Below the pieces are notes generated by a model. It ran no database searches and had not been told where the DNA came from. It was given only the letters and a program-made list of their open reading frames with translations. A DNA stretch of 64,000 nucleotides from Marinobacterium mangrovicola. GTDB taxonomy: Bacteria > Pseudomonadota > Gammaproteobacteria > Pseudomonadales > Balneatricaceae. The translations under genes were made by a program, and so were the position numbers. Positions within the stretch are counted from its first letter, which is position 1, and each line of letters opens with the position of its first letter. The DNA lies in NCBI RefSeq assembly GCF_004339595.1, contig NZ_SMFU01000007.1, positions 1,548,658-1,612,657 of the forward strand, given 5' to 3'. Of the stretch, positions 49,061-57,876 are shown piece by piece.

Positions 49061-49741
49061 TCAGAATTCGGGGATTTTCTGCGCACCCTTGGTGATATGA
49101 TCGCCAAGCAGATCAACCGCTTTATCTACATCATCACCGACAAGGGCATCCAGTAATTCACGATGCTCTACCGCTGCCGCTTCGCCGCGGAAAGGCCGCT
49201 TGCTCAGGGCTAAAAGCTGGTATCGCATCGACAGTTCGAGGATAGAGGCGTGGTAGCGCATCAACTGCTGCGAACCGCAGTTTGAAACAATCGCGCGATG
49301 GAAGTCACGATCAGCCCGCTCCCACTCCTGCACATGAGCGGCCTCGTCCTCCATCATCAGCTTTTCCATACAGCTCAGACGATAGTGGGTACTGATCAGC
49401 TTGGCCTTCCAGTCCATATGCCCCTCTTTGCTGGCCATGGACTTACGCAGACCGAGTGTTTCCAAGGTTCTACGCAACTCCACCAGCTCTTCAAGATCAG
49501 CAATGGAAACTGGCTTCACCCGGAAACCTTTTTGCCCCTCGACCTCAACAAAGCCATCCGAGACCAGGCGCATCAGCGTTTCCCGCAACGTGTTCACGCT
49601 GACACCGTATTCGCCGCGCAGAGCATTAAGTTTAAGCTTCTGTCCGGGCGTTAATTTGCCCTGCATGATGTGATTGCGGAGCTGCTCATAAGCGGATTCG
49701 CCAACCAGCTTACGTTCCACACTAAGATTCATACTGCTCAC
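49061..49741 (-). CDS. GntR-family (FCD-type) regulator, copy 2
   Basis: A 226-residue FadR/FCD-type regulator with a winged-helix domain (about 15-80, NALRGEYGVSVNTLRETLMRL) and an FCD effector domain (about 90-215). GTG at 49741 is preferred because GAGG lies five bases before it; ATG three codons later is possible. It precedes, on the same strand, nothing but a hairpin; the dehydrogenase gene upstream is about 185 bases away. It probably responds to quinate/shikimate or a pathway intermediate. Confidence 0.84.
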   Translation of the reverse strand: MSSMNLSVERKLVGESAYEQLRNHIMQGKLTPGQKLKLNALRGEYGVSVNTLRETLMRLVSDGFVEVEGQKGFRVKPVSIADLEELVELRRTLETLGLRKSMASKEGHMDWKAKLISTHYRLSCMEKLMMEDEAAHVQEWERADRDFHRAIVSNCGSQQLMRYHASILELSMRYQLLALSKRPFRGEAAAVEHRELLDALVGDDVDKAVDLLGDHITKGAQKIPEF

Positions 49742-49925
49742 AGTGACCTCTTTTTTTCCGCCAATGGTACACCAGTCGACGGGACAAAATCGCTGTCGAA
49801 AAACCACAACGGTAAGACGGGTAAAAAAGAGGGGGCAAAACTCTCCCCCTCAATCAGCTCTCACAGCAAAAACCGGAACACCCCATCAAACATCAAGAAC
49901 ACCACATGGCGCGTTATCTGACCGA

Positions 49926-50777
49926 TCACTCGACCAGGTCGCTATGAATCTCAAACTTTTCCCTGAACGCCTGAATTGCGCGGGCAGGATCCACCTTGCG
50001 CTGAGTGAAAATCTCGAAGGCATCCAGCCCCTGATAGATGAAAAGGTCAAACCCGGACACCAACTGCAAACCCTCGGCATGTGCTGCCTGCAGGAACTCA
50101 GTATCCATGGGTGTGTAGACGGCATCAAACGCCCACGACTGACCACCGAACAGTTCCGCGTCCAAAGGGTTACCAGGCGTTTTGTAATGCCCCACCGGCG
50201 TGCAGTTAACCAGACCATCAGCCGATCCAGCGGCATCGGCCAACTCCTCTTTTCGCACCAGACGGGCCGGCTTGCCAGCCGCATTCAACGCATCGCACAG
50301 TGCCGCAGCGCCTTTCTCATCCAGATCGAAGATCATCACTTCACTGGCGCCAACCTCATAAAGCCCAAAGGCAACCGCACGACCGACGCCGCCCGCACCG
50401 AGAATCAAAACGCGACCTGCTTCAGCATCGCCTCGACGACTGCGGTAACCACGGATAAAACCGGTGTAGTCGGTGTTAGCTGCGCTGATTTCGGCCTGCA
50501 ACGAAAGCGTGTTCGTTGAACCAACCAGCTTAACCGCCTCATTGACCTTATCCGCATATCCAACCGCCAACTGCTTGTACGGGAAAGTGACATTGGTGCC
50601 ACTGTACCCAGCCGCCCGCATCTCATTCAGGGTTTCGGCAAACGCTTCGGCGCTCGTATCACGCGGCTCGTGTAACTCGTAACTTACATCGATGCCGTAA
50701 ACCTCGCCGAGCATCATGTGCAGCGAAGGGGCGCGAGACTTGGCGATGGACTGACCGATAAGGCCCAGCTTGATCAT
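49926..50777 (-). CDS. Quinate/shikimate dehydrogenase, NAD-type AroE homologue
   Basis: A 283-residue AroE-fold enzyme. The substrate domain carries the catalytic Lys in TFPYKQ and the Asp in NTDYTGF. The cofactor domain has GAGGVGRAV, followed by FDLDEKGA where biosynthetic AroE has NRT. The Asp after the second strand points to NAD over NADP, as in catabolic QsuD-type enzymes. It would oxidise quinate to 3-dehydroquinate and shikimate to 3-dehydroshikimate. It is divergent from the TRAP genes. Confidence 0.87.
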   Translation of the reverse strand: MIKLGLIGQSIAKSRAPSLHMMLGEVYGIDVSYELHEPRDTSAEAFAETLNEMRAAGYSGTNVTFPYKQLAVGYADKVNEAVKLVGSTNTLSLQAEISAANTDYTGFIRGYRSRRGDAEAGRVLILGAGGVGRAVAFGLYEVGASEVMIFDLDEKGAAALCDALNAAGKPARLVRKEELADAAGSADGLVNCTPVGHYKTPGNPLDAELFGGQSWAFDAVYTPMDTEFLQAAHAEGLQLVSGFDLFIYQGLDAFEIFTQRKVDPARAIQAFREKFEIHSDLVE

Positions 50778-51156
50778 TTATTTTTCTCCTGACTACAACG
50801 TACACCCGCTTTGCTAATCGCGGGTCATAAAGCCTAATCCCTATCACTATCGGAATAGCGATCCGGCGATCCCGAGGCAACCGGACTAAACTTGAGAAAC
50901 TGACTAAAGGTTTTCTAGCCACCTTTTCTAGCCACCAAGTGTATGGCAAAACCAATAATATAGGATATTTTTTATTTAAACCTACACACTTGACCCTAGT
51001 CAATTGTATTGCTAGCCTCCAACAACCTGATTATGGCAGCCTGTGCGCCCCACCCCACTAAGGGTCGACACTGGTACATAAAAAAATAAACTGCAGTGAG
51101 CGTTTCCCTTGCTTAACTCAAACGTATCGCTGCGTGAGAACAATAAGGAAAACAGC
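50778..51156. promoter_or_regulatory. Divergent control region of the dehydrogenase and TRAP genes
   Basis: About 380 bases with three features: a perfect tandem 13-mer TTTTCTAGCCACC (50911-50936), ATAGGATATTTTT near 50960 shared with the quiC promoter, and a palindrome TTGAC-CCTA-GTCAA (50990-51003). They are likely GntR-type operator and promoter elements. Confidence 0.5.
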
Positions 51157-52182
51157 ATGAAGTTTTCGAAGAAGACGCTTGCCACCGCCCTGGCAACCCC
51201 ACTGATGGCCGGACTTCTCTCGGCTCAGGCTTTTGCAGCCGACATCACTCTGACCCTTGGACATGTTGACCCGCCTGAATGGCAGACCTCTAAAAAAGGC
51301 GCTGCGACAAAGGTTTTCAAAGAGCTGGTTGAAGCCGAGTCCGGTGGCCGCATTGAGGTTAATGTTTATCCCAACGGACAATTGGGCGGCGAAACCGACC
51401 TGATCCAGTCCGCTCAGGATGCAACCCTGAGTATGGCAATGGTGTCCGGCGCCTTCAGCAAGGTTTGTAAGGAAGCAGCCGTTCTCGATACTCCTTACCT
51501 GTTCCCTTCCGCGCCGGTGGCCTGGCAAGTCCTTGATGGCCAGTTCGGCAAGGATCTCTCACAGCACTGCCTGGACAAAACCGGCCTGCGCACCCTGGCC
51601 TACGGTGAAACCGGCTTCCGTAATTTCACCAACTCCAAACGCCCGATCAGTGAGCCTGCAGACCTTGATGGCTTGAAAATTCGAGTCATGACCGTGCCTC
51701 TGTTTGTTGAGATGGTTAAATCCATGGGTGGTGAACCGACCCCTATCGCCTGGCCTGAAGTTCCGTCCGCTCTGTCTACCGGCGTCGTCGACGGCCAGGA
51801 AAACCCTGTCAGCGTAATCGCCGCTAACAAGTTCTATGAGCTGCAGAAATACATCACGCTCGATAACCATATCTACGGCACCGACTTCCTGGTCATCAAC
51901 GAAGCGGTATATCAGGGTCTGGACGAGAAAGATCGCGCACTGGTCAAACGTGCTGCCATGATCGCAGGTACCGTCGGCCGCGCTATCCAGCAGGTCAACT
52001 CCGCCAAAGGCCTCGGCGAACTGGCTGAAAACGGCATGGAGATCACCTCCCTGACCGCCGAACAGCAGGCCAAATTCCAGGCCGCCGCCCAGCCGGCCGT
52101 GGTTGAATGGCTCAAAACCGAAATCGAACCGGAGTGGGTCGATAAAGCCCTGGACGCGGTAAAAGCAGCTTCTGCTGAATAA
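51157..52182 (+). CDS. dctP: TRAP transporter solute-binding protein
   Basis: A 341-residue periplasmic binding protein of the DctP family with a signal peptide (about 1-29, ending AFAAD). The family segments GLKIRVM (with the ligand carboxylate Arg) and PTPIAWPEVPSALSTGVVDGQENP are visible. ATG at 51157 has AAGGAAA upstream; the frame extends 16 codons further. It opens an operon of dctP, dctQ, dctM and aroQ, so the likely ligand is quinate, shikimate or a related hydroaromatic acid. Confidence 0.9.
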   Translation: MKFSKKTLATALATPLMAGLLSAQAFAADITLTLGHVDPPEWQTSKKGAATKVFKELVEAESGGRIEVNVYPNGQLGGETDLIQSAQDATLSMAMVSGAFSKVCKEAAVLDTPYLFPSAPVAWQVLDGQFGKDLSQHCLDKTGLRTLAYGETGFRNFTNSKRPISEPADLDGLKIRVMTVPLFVEMVKSMGGEPTPIAWPEVPSALSTGVVDGQENPVSVIAANKFYELQKYITLDNHIYGTDFLVINEAVYQGLDEKDRALVKRAAMIAGTVGRAIQQVNSAKGLGELAENGMEITSLTAEQQAKFQAAAQPAVVEWLKTEIEPEWVDKALDAVKAASAE

Positions 52183-52257
52183 TCGCTCACAACGATACGG
52201 GCGCTGAACGGAGGCTTCCGCGCCCGCCTCCCTAAAGCTTATCCCCGGCTAGCCCCT

Positions 52258-52731
52258 ATGAAATCTCTGTTTAAAAAAATTCTGGCGTTTGCCACTGGCG
52301 GCTCTCTGGCTGTCGTTTTTGGCGTCGTGCTCGTCAGCAGCCTGTCACGCTACCTGCTTAACTCTCCCATCCAGTGGAGCGAAGAAGTGGCTAAATACGC
52401 GATGATCTATGGCACCATGTTTGGCACCGTGCTGTGTTACATGGAAGACATCCATATTAAATTCGGCTTCCTGAAACAGGGCCTCCCCACCCTTGTCACA
52501 CGCATCCTCAATCTTGTACTGGATCTGATCACCCTGGGTACCGGCGTGGTACTCGCCTGGTCCGGCTATCTGTTCGTAATGAAGCGTGGCGGCATCGATG
52601 CCCCTGGCACCGGATTGCCGATGAGCGTCTTTCAGTCCGCAATGGTTGTTGGCGGCGTATGTCTGGTGATTGCAGCACTGTTCCAGATTCCGTCTCATTT
52701 CAAAGCGAAGCGTTACGAGGCGGAGGTCTAA
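52258..52731 (+). CDS. dctQ: TRAP transporter small membrane subunit
   Basis: A 157-residue DctQ-type protein with four membrane segments and the family SEEVAKYAMIYGTMFGT block. It forms the membrane complex with DctM. It lies 75 bases after dctP and its stop is immediately followed by the dctM start. Confidence 0.88.
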   Translation: MKSLFKKILAFATGGSLAVVFGVVLVSSLSRYLLNSPIQWSEEVAKYAMIYGTMFGTVLCYMEDIHIKFGFLKQGLPTLVTRILNLVLDLITLGTGVVLAWSGYLFVMKRGGIDAPGTGLPMSVFQSAMVVGGVCLVIAALFQIPSHFKAKRYEAEV

Positions 52732-52732
52732 T

Positions 52733-54001
52733 ATGGTCGGTTTTATCGTACTTATCGCCCTGCTACTCATAGGTAGCCCGATCGCTTTTGCGATTCTTCT
52801 GGCTGTGCTGACCCACCTGGCCGACACGCCGTTTCCGATCAGCCTGATCAGCCAGCGTATTTTTGCCGGGCTGGATTCGTTTGCGATTCTGGCAATTCCG
52901 CTTTTCGTTCTTGCCGGGGAGCTGATGAACGAAAGCGGCATCACCAGCCGCATCATCACCTTCGCCAAGGCCTGCGTGGGCCACATGCGCGCGGGACTTG
53001 CTCAGGTCAATATCTGGGCTTCGGTTATATTTGCCGGCCTCTCTGGTTCCGCGGTTGCCGACACATCAGCACTGGGACGCATCTTTATTCCTGAGATGGA
53101 AAAGCGCGGCTACCCCCGCGACTTCGCCGCAGCACTGACGGCCGCATCCTCCGTTATCGGCCCGATGATTCCGCCAAGCATTCCAGTCATCATCTACGCT
53201 CTGATCACCACCGGTGTATCTGTGCCGGCACTTTTCCTGGCGGGCGTTGCACCCGGCCTGCTGTTGGCGATTGGACTTTCTATCTACGTGCGCACCTTTG
53301 CCGGCCATTACGAAGAACAGCATGAGCCGGTGCCCTGGAAAGACCGTTTTCGCGCCCTGATCGATGCCTGGGTTCCTTTGTTTATGCCGATTTTCATCGT
53401 CGGCTCCATTCTGACTGGTATCGTCACTCCGACCGAAGCAGCGGCTCTTGCCGGTGGTTATGCACTACTGGCCGGCATGTTCATTCTGAAAAGCCTGAAG
53501 GTGAGTCAGCTGCCACGCATTTTCCTCAATGCGATGCGTGATTCGTCGGTGATCCTGATCATTATCGCCGTGGTGTCCCTGGCCAACTGGATGCTCACCT
53601 TCTCCCAGGTACCGCAGAAAGTCAGCGAAATGGTGCTGGCAGAGATCTCCAATCCGCTGGTCTTCCTGCTGATGGTGAATGTTATCCTGCTGGTGGTTGG
53701 CCTGTTCCTGGAAGGGATTGCAGCAATGCTGATCCTGTTACCGATCCTGCACCCGATCGCCATGAGCTTCGGCATCGATCCGGTTCACTTCGGCATCGTC
53801 GTCATCTTCAACCTGATGATCGGACTGATTACTCCGCCCATGGGGATCTGCCTGTTCGTATCCAACTCCATCGCCAACGTAGGCATCGGCGCTATCTCTC
53901 GCCGTATCCTGCCGTTCTTCGCGGTTGAGCTGTTAGTATTGGCGATCATCACTTTTATTCCTCAGACCGTGACATTCCTGCCACGCCTGTTCGGATTCTA
54001 A
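52733..54001 (+). CDS. dctM: TRAP transporter large membrane subunit
   Basis: A 422-residue DctM-type permease with about 12 membrane segments, family motifs [24 protein letters not shown] and [17 protein letters not shown] at 52733 has GGAGGT upstream. It is sodium-driven in characterised systems. It is followed 16 bases later by aroQ, in line with a pathway-specific transporter. Confidence 0.93.
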   Translation: MVGFIVLIALLLIGSPIAFAILLAVLTHLADTPFPISLISQRIFAGLDSFAILAIPLFVLAGELMNESGITSRIITFAKACVGHMRAGLAQVNIWASVIFAGLSGSAVADTSALGRIFIPEMEKRGYPRDFAAALTAASSVIGPMIPPSIPVIIYALITTGVSVPALFLAGVAPGLLLAIGLSIYVRTFAGHYEEQHEPVPWKDRFRALIDAWVPLFMPIFIVGSILTGIVTPTEAAALAGGYALLAGMFILKSLKVSQLPRIFLNAMRDSSVILIIIAVVSLANWMLTFSQVPQKVSEMVLAEISNPLVFLLMVNVILLVVGLFLEGIAAMLILLPILHPIAMSFGIDPVHFGIVVIFNLMIGLITPPMGICLFVSNSIANVGIGAISRRILPFFAVELLVLAIITFIPQTVTFLPRLFGF

Positions 54002-54017
54002 GCCTGGAGAGCGAACA

Positions 54018-54446
54018 TTGAGCAAACTGATCTATGTATTGAACGGGCCAAATCTCAATCTGCTGGGCAAGCGCCAGCCGGAAATCTATGGCTCGGAAAC
54101 GCTCGCGGATGTGGCTGCGCGAATGCAGGACAAAGCTGACAAGCTGGATATTGAACTTGAGTTTTTCCAGAGCAATCACGAAGGTGCCCTGGTTGATAAG
54201 ATCCACGAGGCACGAGAAAATGCAGCCGGGATCATCATCAACCCGGCCGCTTACAGCCATACGTCTGTGGCGATTCTGGACGCACTAAACACCTTCGAGA
54301 ATCCGGTAGTTGAAGTTCACATCTCCAACATCCACAAACGTGAGGCGTTCCGCCATCACTCCTATGTATCAACCCGCGCAGAAGGCGTGATTGCAGGTTT
54401 AGGTACGCTCGGTTACGTACTGGCTCTGGATTACTTCGCGGACTAA
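54018..54446 (+). CDS. aroQ: 3-dehydroquinate dehydratase, type II
   Basis: A 142-residue type II dehydroquinase that interconverts 3-dehydroquinate and 3-dehydroshikimate. It has the N-terminal [14 protein letters not shown] block with the catalytic Arg and Tyr, [12 protein letters not shown] and VEVHISN. Start is TTG at 54018 with TGGAGAG upstream. Cotranscription with the TRAP genes suggests a catabolic role here; type II enzymes serve both directions. Confidence 0.95.
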   Translation: MSKLIYVLNGPNLNLLGKRQPEIYGSETLADVAARMQDKADKLDIELEFFQSNHEGALVDKIHEARENAAGIIINPAAYSHTSVAILDALNTFENPVVEVHISNIHKREAFRHHSYVSTRAEGVIAGLGTLGYVLALDYFAD

Positions 54447-54473
54447 GCTGCTCAGCCTAAGCTACTAAACAAT

Positions 54474-54509
54474 AAACCCCGTGCCGACACAAAGCCGACA
54501 CGGGGTTTA
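54474..54509 (+). terminator. Terminator of dctPQM-aroQ
   Basis: Ten-bp stem AAACCCCGTG/CACGGGGTTT with an inner loop containing further pairing, followed by T residues. Confidence 0.8.
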
Positions 54510-54602
54510 TTTATCTCGGGCGTCTATCGGTTAATTACAACCGCGTCCCGCCAGTCGCAAACTACAATCACCGCCTAGAGTCACACCTCTGTTTTCGCTC
54601 AT

Positions 54603-56087
54603 TCAGGAAGAACAGGTCAGGCAGATCGCAGCAGCCCATTCGGGAGGCTCACTGTGGTAGCGATCAAGATCCTGATGAACAGTCCCCGGCTCTCTCAGCA
54701 ATCCGACGAGCTCATTGAGAGGCTTGTAATCCCCCGCATGCGCTTCCCGAATCACCTCTTCGGCCATATAGTTACGCAAAATATAACGTGGATTGACCGC
54801 TTTCATCTGCGCCTGCCGGATGGGAGTGCTGGCGACCTCTTTGGCTAAACGCTGCTGATAAACCTCCAGCCAATGCGCCAAATGCTCCGAATCTTTGGCA
54901 AGGGAGGTCAGCCTGGTGAGCCCTGCTTCATCCCCCTCTTCCAACTCCGATAGCAGGTAAAAGAAGCGTGTCAGATCAAGCCGCTGCGCTGCCGCCAACT
55001 TTTTAAGATCTGCAATTAAATCCGCATCTCCCTCCGCCTCTAGCTGCAAACCCAGTCGCGCGCGCATTCTTTTCTGCTCATGGAAACGGAAACGCCCCAT
55101 AAATTTAGTCAGCGCCTGCTCCAACTCTTTTTGCGGCACCAGCGGGACCAACGCCTGAGCGAAAGCACTCATATTCCAGAGCACGATCTCGGGCTGCTTT
55201 CTAAACGCGTAGCGTGCCTCGTGATCATTCTTATTGGCCACATGGTCAGGGTCATAACCATCCAGGAAGGTATAGGGACCATAATCGAATGTCTCTCCAA
55301 GAATCGACATATTGTCAGTATTAAGCACCCCATGAACAAAGCCGTAGCACTGCCAAAGCGCTACCAGTTCTGCCGTACGCTCCTGCACCTCCAGAAACAT
55401 CGCCAGGTAGGGATTATCAGCCTGTTTACAGTCGGGGTAAAAACGATCCAGGCAGTAGTCGGCCAGCTGTTTGAGCTCATCGTACTGGCGGGTATAGAAG
55501 AAGTACTCAAAGTGACCAAAACGAATATGACAGGGAGTTACCCGAACCAACAAGGCACAGGGTTCCATACCGTTACGCTGGGTAAACTGCTCGCTGGCAA
55601 TCAGACACAGCGCGCGGGTTGTAGGAATACCCAGCCCGGCCATCGCCTCCCCCGCCAAATACTCACGAACAGATGAGCGCAATACGGCGCGGCCATCACC
55701 GAAACGGGAAAATGCAGTACGCCCCGCCCCCTTAACATGAATATCAAAACGCTCGCCGCTATCGTTAACCACCTCCCCCAACAAGAGGCCACGCCCATCC
55801 CCCAAATCCGGATTGTAGAAACCGAACTGATGCCCGGTATACTTCATCGCCAGGGGCTCAGCACCCGGTATCTCTTGCTCACCGTTGAAGAACGGCACCA
55901 ACTCACGCGGATCCAGGTCGCAGGGATCAAGACCAAGCATCGCGGCAACTTGAGGGTTAAAGCCCGCCAGATGCGCCCCTTTCAGCGGCGAGGGCTCACG
56001 ACGCTGGTACCAGCGCTCTGGCAGACGAACATAAGTATTGTCAAAATTCAGACGCTCAAGCCCTGCACACCGCGCTTTCATATCCAT
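54603..56087 (-). CDS. selO: SelO-family protein AMP transferase (YdiU)
   Basis: A 494-residue pseudokinase-fold AMPylator that transfers AMP to protein substrates in redox homeostasis. The family motifs KGAGRTAFSRFGDGRAVLRS, EYLAGEAMAGLGIPTTRAL and HGVLNTDN are present. The C-terminus ends CLTCSS, where eukaryotic SelO has a selenocysteine-serine-serine. ATG at 56087 has GGGAG upstream; a TTG precedes it directly. It is monocistronic. Confidence 0.92.
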   Translation of the reverse strand: MDMKARCAGLERLNFDNTYVRLPERWYQRREPSPLKGAHLAGFNPQVAAMLGLDPCDLDPRELVPFFNGEQEIPGAEPLAMKYTGHQFGFYNPDLGDGRGLLLGEVVNDSGERFDIHVKGAGRTAFSRFGDGRAVLRSSVREYLAGEAMAGLGIPTTRALCLIASEQFTQRNGMEPCALLVRVTPCHIRFGHFEYFFYTRQYDELKQLADYCLDRFYPDCKQADNPYLAMFLEVQERTAELVALWQCYGFVHGVLNTDNMSILGETFDYGPYTFLDGYDPDHVANKNDHEARYAFRKQPEIVLWNMSAFAQALVPLVPQKELEQALTKFMGRFRFHEQKRMRARLGLQLEAEGDADLIADLKKLAAAQRLDLTRFFYLLSELEEGDEAGLTRLTSLAKDSEHLAHWLEVYQQRLAKEVASTPIRQAQMKAVNPRYILRNYMAEEVIREAHAGDYKPLNELVGLLREPGTVHQDLDRYHSEPPEWAAAICLTCSS

Positions 56088-56462
56088 CAAAAATCTCCCG
56101 TTTACACCTCATAATACCCTAGCATTTTGATAGGTTAATTTCAGCACAAAATACTATCTCCTCGGCTCAGGAGACAACCCGTAGAGCGACATGAAGCTAG
56201 CCACCACTCATTTGTATTAAAACCGACCACGCGCGATCGTATTTGCAATCTATAGACCAAAGCAGAGGGATTAGCGGCAATATCAGCCAAGGGGGCTTCA
56301 TATTAGGAAGAACAGCGAAGGAGTCAGGCAAACAGATACATTCGCACAACCGACGAACAGGGTAACAGGAATAGAAATAGCGGAAGCGCGAATTTCAGCA
56401 GAAATGATTAGGCAGGGATTTATCCCCCTGACAGAGCCGCTGATATTTTAAGCAGATAACGC
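56088..56462. other. Intergenic region between porin terminator and selO
   Basis: About 375 bases, AT-rich. TATTAT near 56111-56116 (minus strand) with TTAACC about 16 bases upstream is a possible selO promoter. No other gene or clear element is seen. Confidence 0.35.
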
Positions 56463-56488
56463 AAAAAAGGCTCCCGAAGGAGCCTTTT
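56463..56488 (-). terminator. Terminator of the porin gene
   Basis: Nine-bp stem AAAGGCTCC/GGAGCCTTT with loop CGAA, with U residues on the minus strand, 26 bases after the porin stop. Confidence 0.88.
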
Positions 56489-56514
56489 CTAAGATCAATC
56501 TCTTTAAGAAGAGA

Positions 56515-57534
56515 TTAGAAGCTTACGTTGTAACCAACAACGAAGGTGCGAGCAGCGCCAAGACGCTTCTCTACGTCAGCATCAGAGAACTGAGCTTTAA
56601 CAGAAGCTTTGTTGCTCAGCTTGTGAGAAACGTATACGCCCCACTCGTCAGCATCAACGTCAGCGCTGGAGTTAACGTCTTCTTCAGTGTAATCGTAGTA
56701 GGTTACGCCGAAGGTAGTGTTTTCCAGAGCGTATTCAGCACCCAGAGCCCAAGTTTCGGTGTCAGCCTGTGCGAATGCCAGGTTACCAGCCCAAGCGCCG
56801 TCGATGTAGTTTTCGGTTTCAGCGTAAGAACCAGTAACGGTGAAGTTACCGAAAGCGTAGCTCAGAGCAACAGCTGCGAATTCCATGTCGTCCATGGTAG
56901 AACCCGGGCCGCCCAGTACGTCGCCGTCACCAGCCATTTCCCAGTAAGATACAGCAGCGGTGAAACCGCCAGCAGCGTAGTCAGCACCAACTACGTAACC
57001 GTCCAGATCTTCACGGTCGTCCTGGTTGTCGTGCGCGCCGTTACCAGAAGCGCCATCAGCAGCCAGACCAGCGTAAGCGCTGAAGCCACCGAAAGACGGA
57101 GTGATGTAAGCTACAGAGCTACCCAGACGGTCCGGGCTCTTGACGAAGTAGTCGGTAGAAACAGACTCGGAGTAAACGTCAAGAATTTCAGTAGATTCAG
57201 ACGGGTTGGTGAAACGACCGCCGATAACGGTACCGAAACCACCGGTCAGACCAGCGTTGGCTTTACGAACAGTAACGCCAGCACCATCGTTTACAACGCT
57301 AGACGGGTTGTATTCGAGTTCGATCTGGTAGAAAGAAGAAACGCCGTCGATGTAGGTTTCGTCGGAGCCTTTAACACCCATACGAGCGTCGTCAACCTGG
57401 ATCTCAGCGTCCTGGTCTTCAGCGAAGATACCTTCGATTTCGACGTTACCGTACAGAGTAGCGTCAGCCTGTGCTACGACCGGAGCGGTCATCGCGCCAG
57501 CTACAGCCAGAGCAATCAGTGACTTTTTCATCAA
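56515..57534 (-). CDS. Gram-negative general porin
   Basis: A 339-residue outer-membrane beta-barrel protein with a signal peptide (about 1-23, ending PVVAQA) and a mature start DATLYGNVEIEGIF of the porin_4 type. Alternating hydrophobic strands and a C-terminal aromatic residue (VGYNVSF, terminal Phe) support an OMP barrel. Asp/Glu-rich external loops (DQDAEIQVDD, DNQDDRED) suit a marine environment. A strong GGGGAAA site precedes the ATG. Confidence 0.88.
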   Translation of the reverse strand: MMKKSLIALAVAGAMTAPVVAQADATLYGNVEIEGIFAEDQDAEIQVDDARMGVKGSDETYIDGVSSFYQIELEYNPSSVVNDGAGVTVRKANAGLTGGFGTVIGGRFTNPSESTEILDVYSESVSTDYFVKSPDRLGSSVAYITPSFGGFSAYAGLAADGASGNGAHDNQDDREDLDGYVVGADYAAGGFTAAVSYWEMAGDGDVLGGPGSTMDDMEFAAVALSYAFGNFTVTGSYAETENYIDGAWAGNLAFAQADTETWALGAEYALENTTFGVTYYDYTEEDVNSSADVDADEWGVYVSHKLSNKASVKAQFSDADVEKRLGAARTFVVGYNVSF

Positions 57535-57876
57535 ATTTCCCCTTCAGTAATTCAACTTACTAGTAGTGAATTCTAGTTTTCATCGGCACACCGGAGTGCC
57601 ACCTACGAAAATACTATAATTCATGATTATTTCAAACCAGTGAATGAACTTTTTTGATCTAAGCCATTCATCTGGTTTTTAACGCTTTTTTCACAGATTT
57701 GGACACTTAAGCCTGTTGACCGTATGCCTCTTTGAACATCTGTAAATACTTAAATACCGAAGCCACCTAAAAAGCAACTCCGGCACCTAAATTTTTGGCA
57801 TTACACCACAGGCCCTGAATCGGTGCAACCCTTTGTTCTGCATGATTCATAGGGTTTTTTCCCCAGAAAACCAAGC
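57535..57876 (-). promoter_or_regulatory. Porin promoter and leader, and gap to hrpA
   Basis: On the minus strand TTGAAA (57630-57635), a 16-base spacer and TATTTT (57608-57613) form a candidate promoter about 75 bases upstream of the porin ATG. The leader holds a hairpin GGCAC/GTGCC (57585-57600) and an imperfect palindrome centred on ACTAGT near 57561. The rest, toward hrpA, shows nothing clear; hrpA has no obvious terminator. Confidence 0.45.

Noticed and set aside
56623-57522. A 299-codon frame antisense to the porin gene
   Set aside because: The protein is a low-complexity Ser/Val-rich mirror of the porin codon bias; the porin has a signal peptide, ribosome site and terminator.
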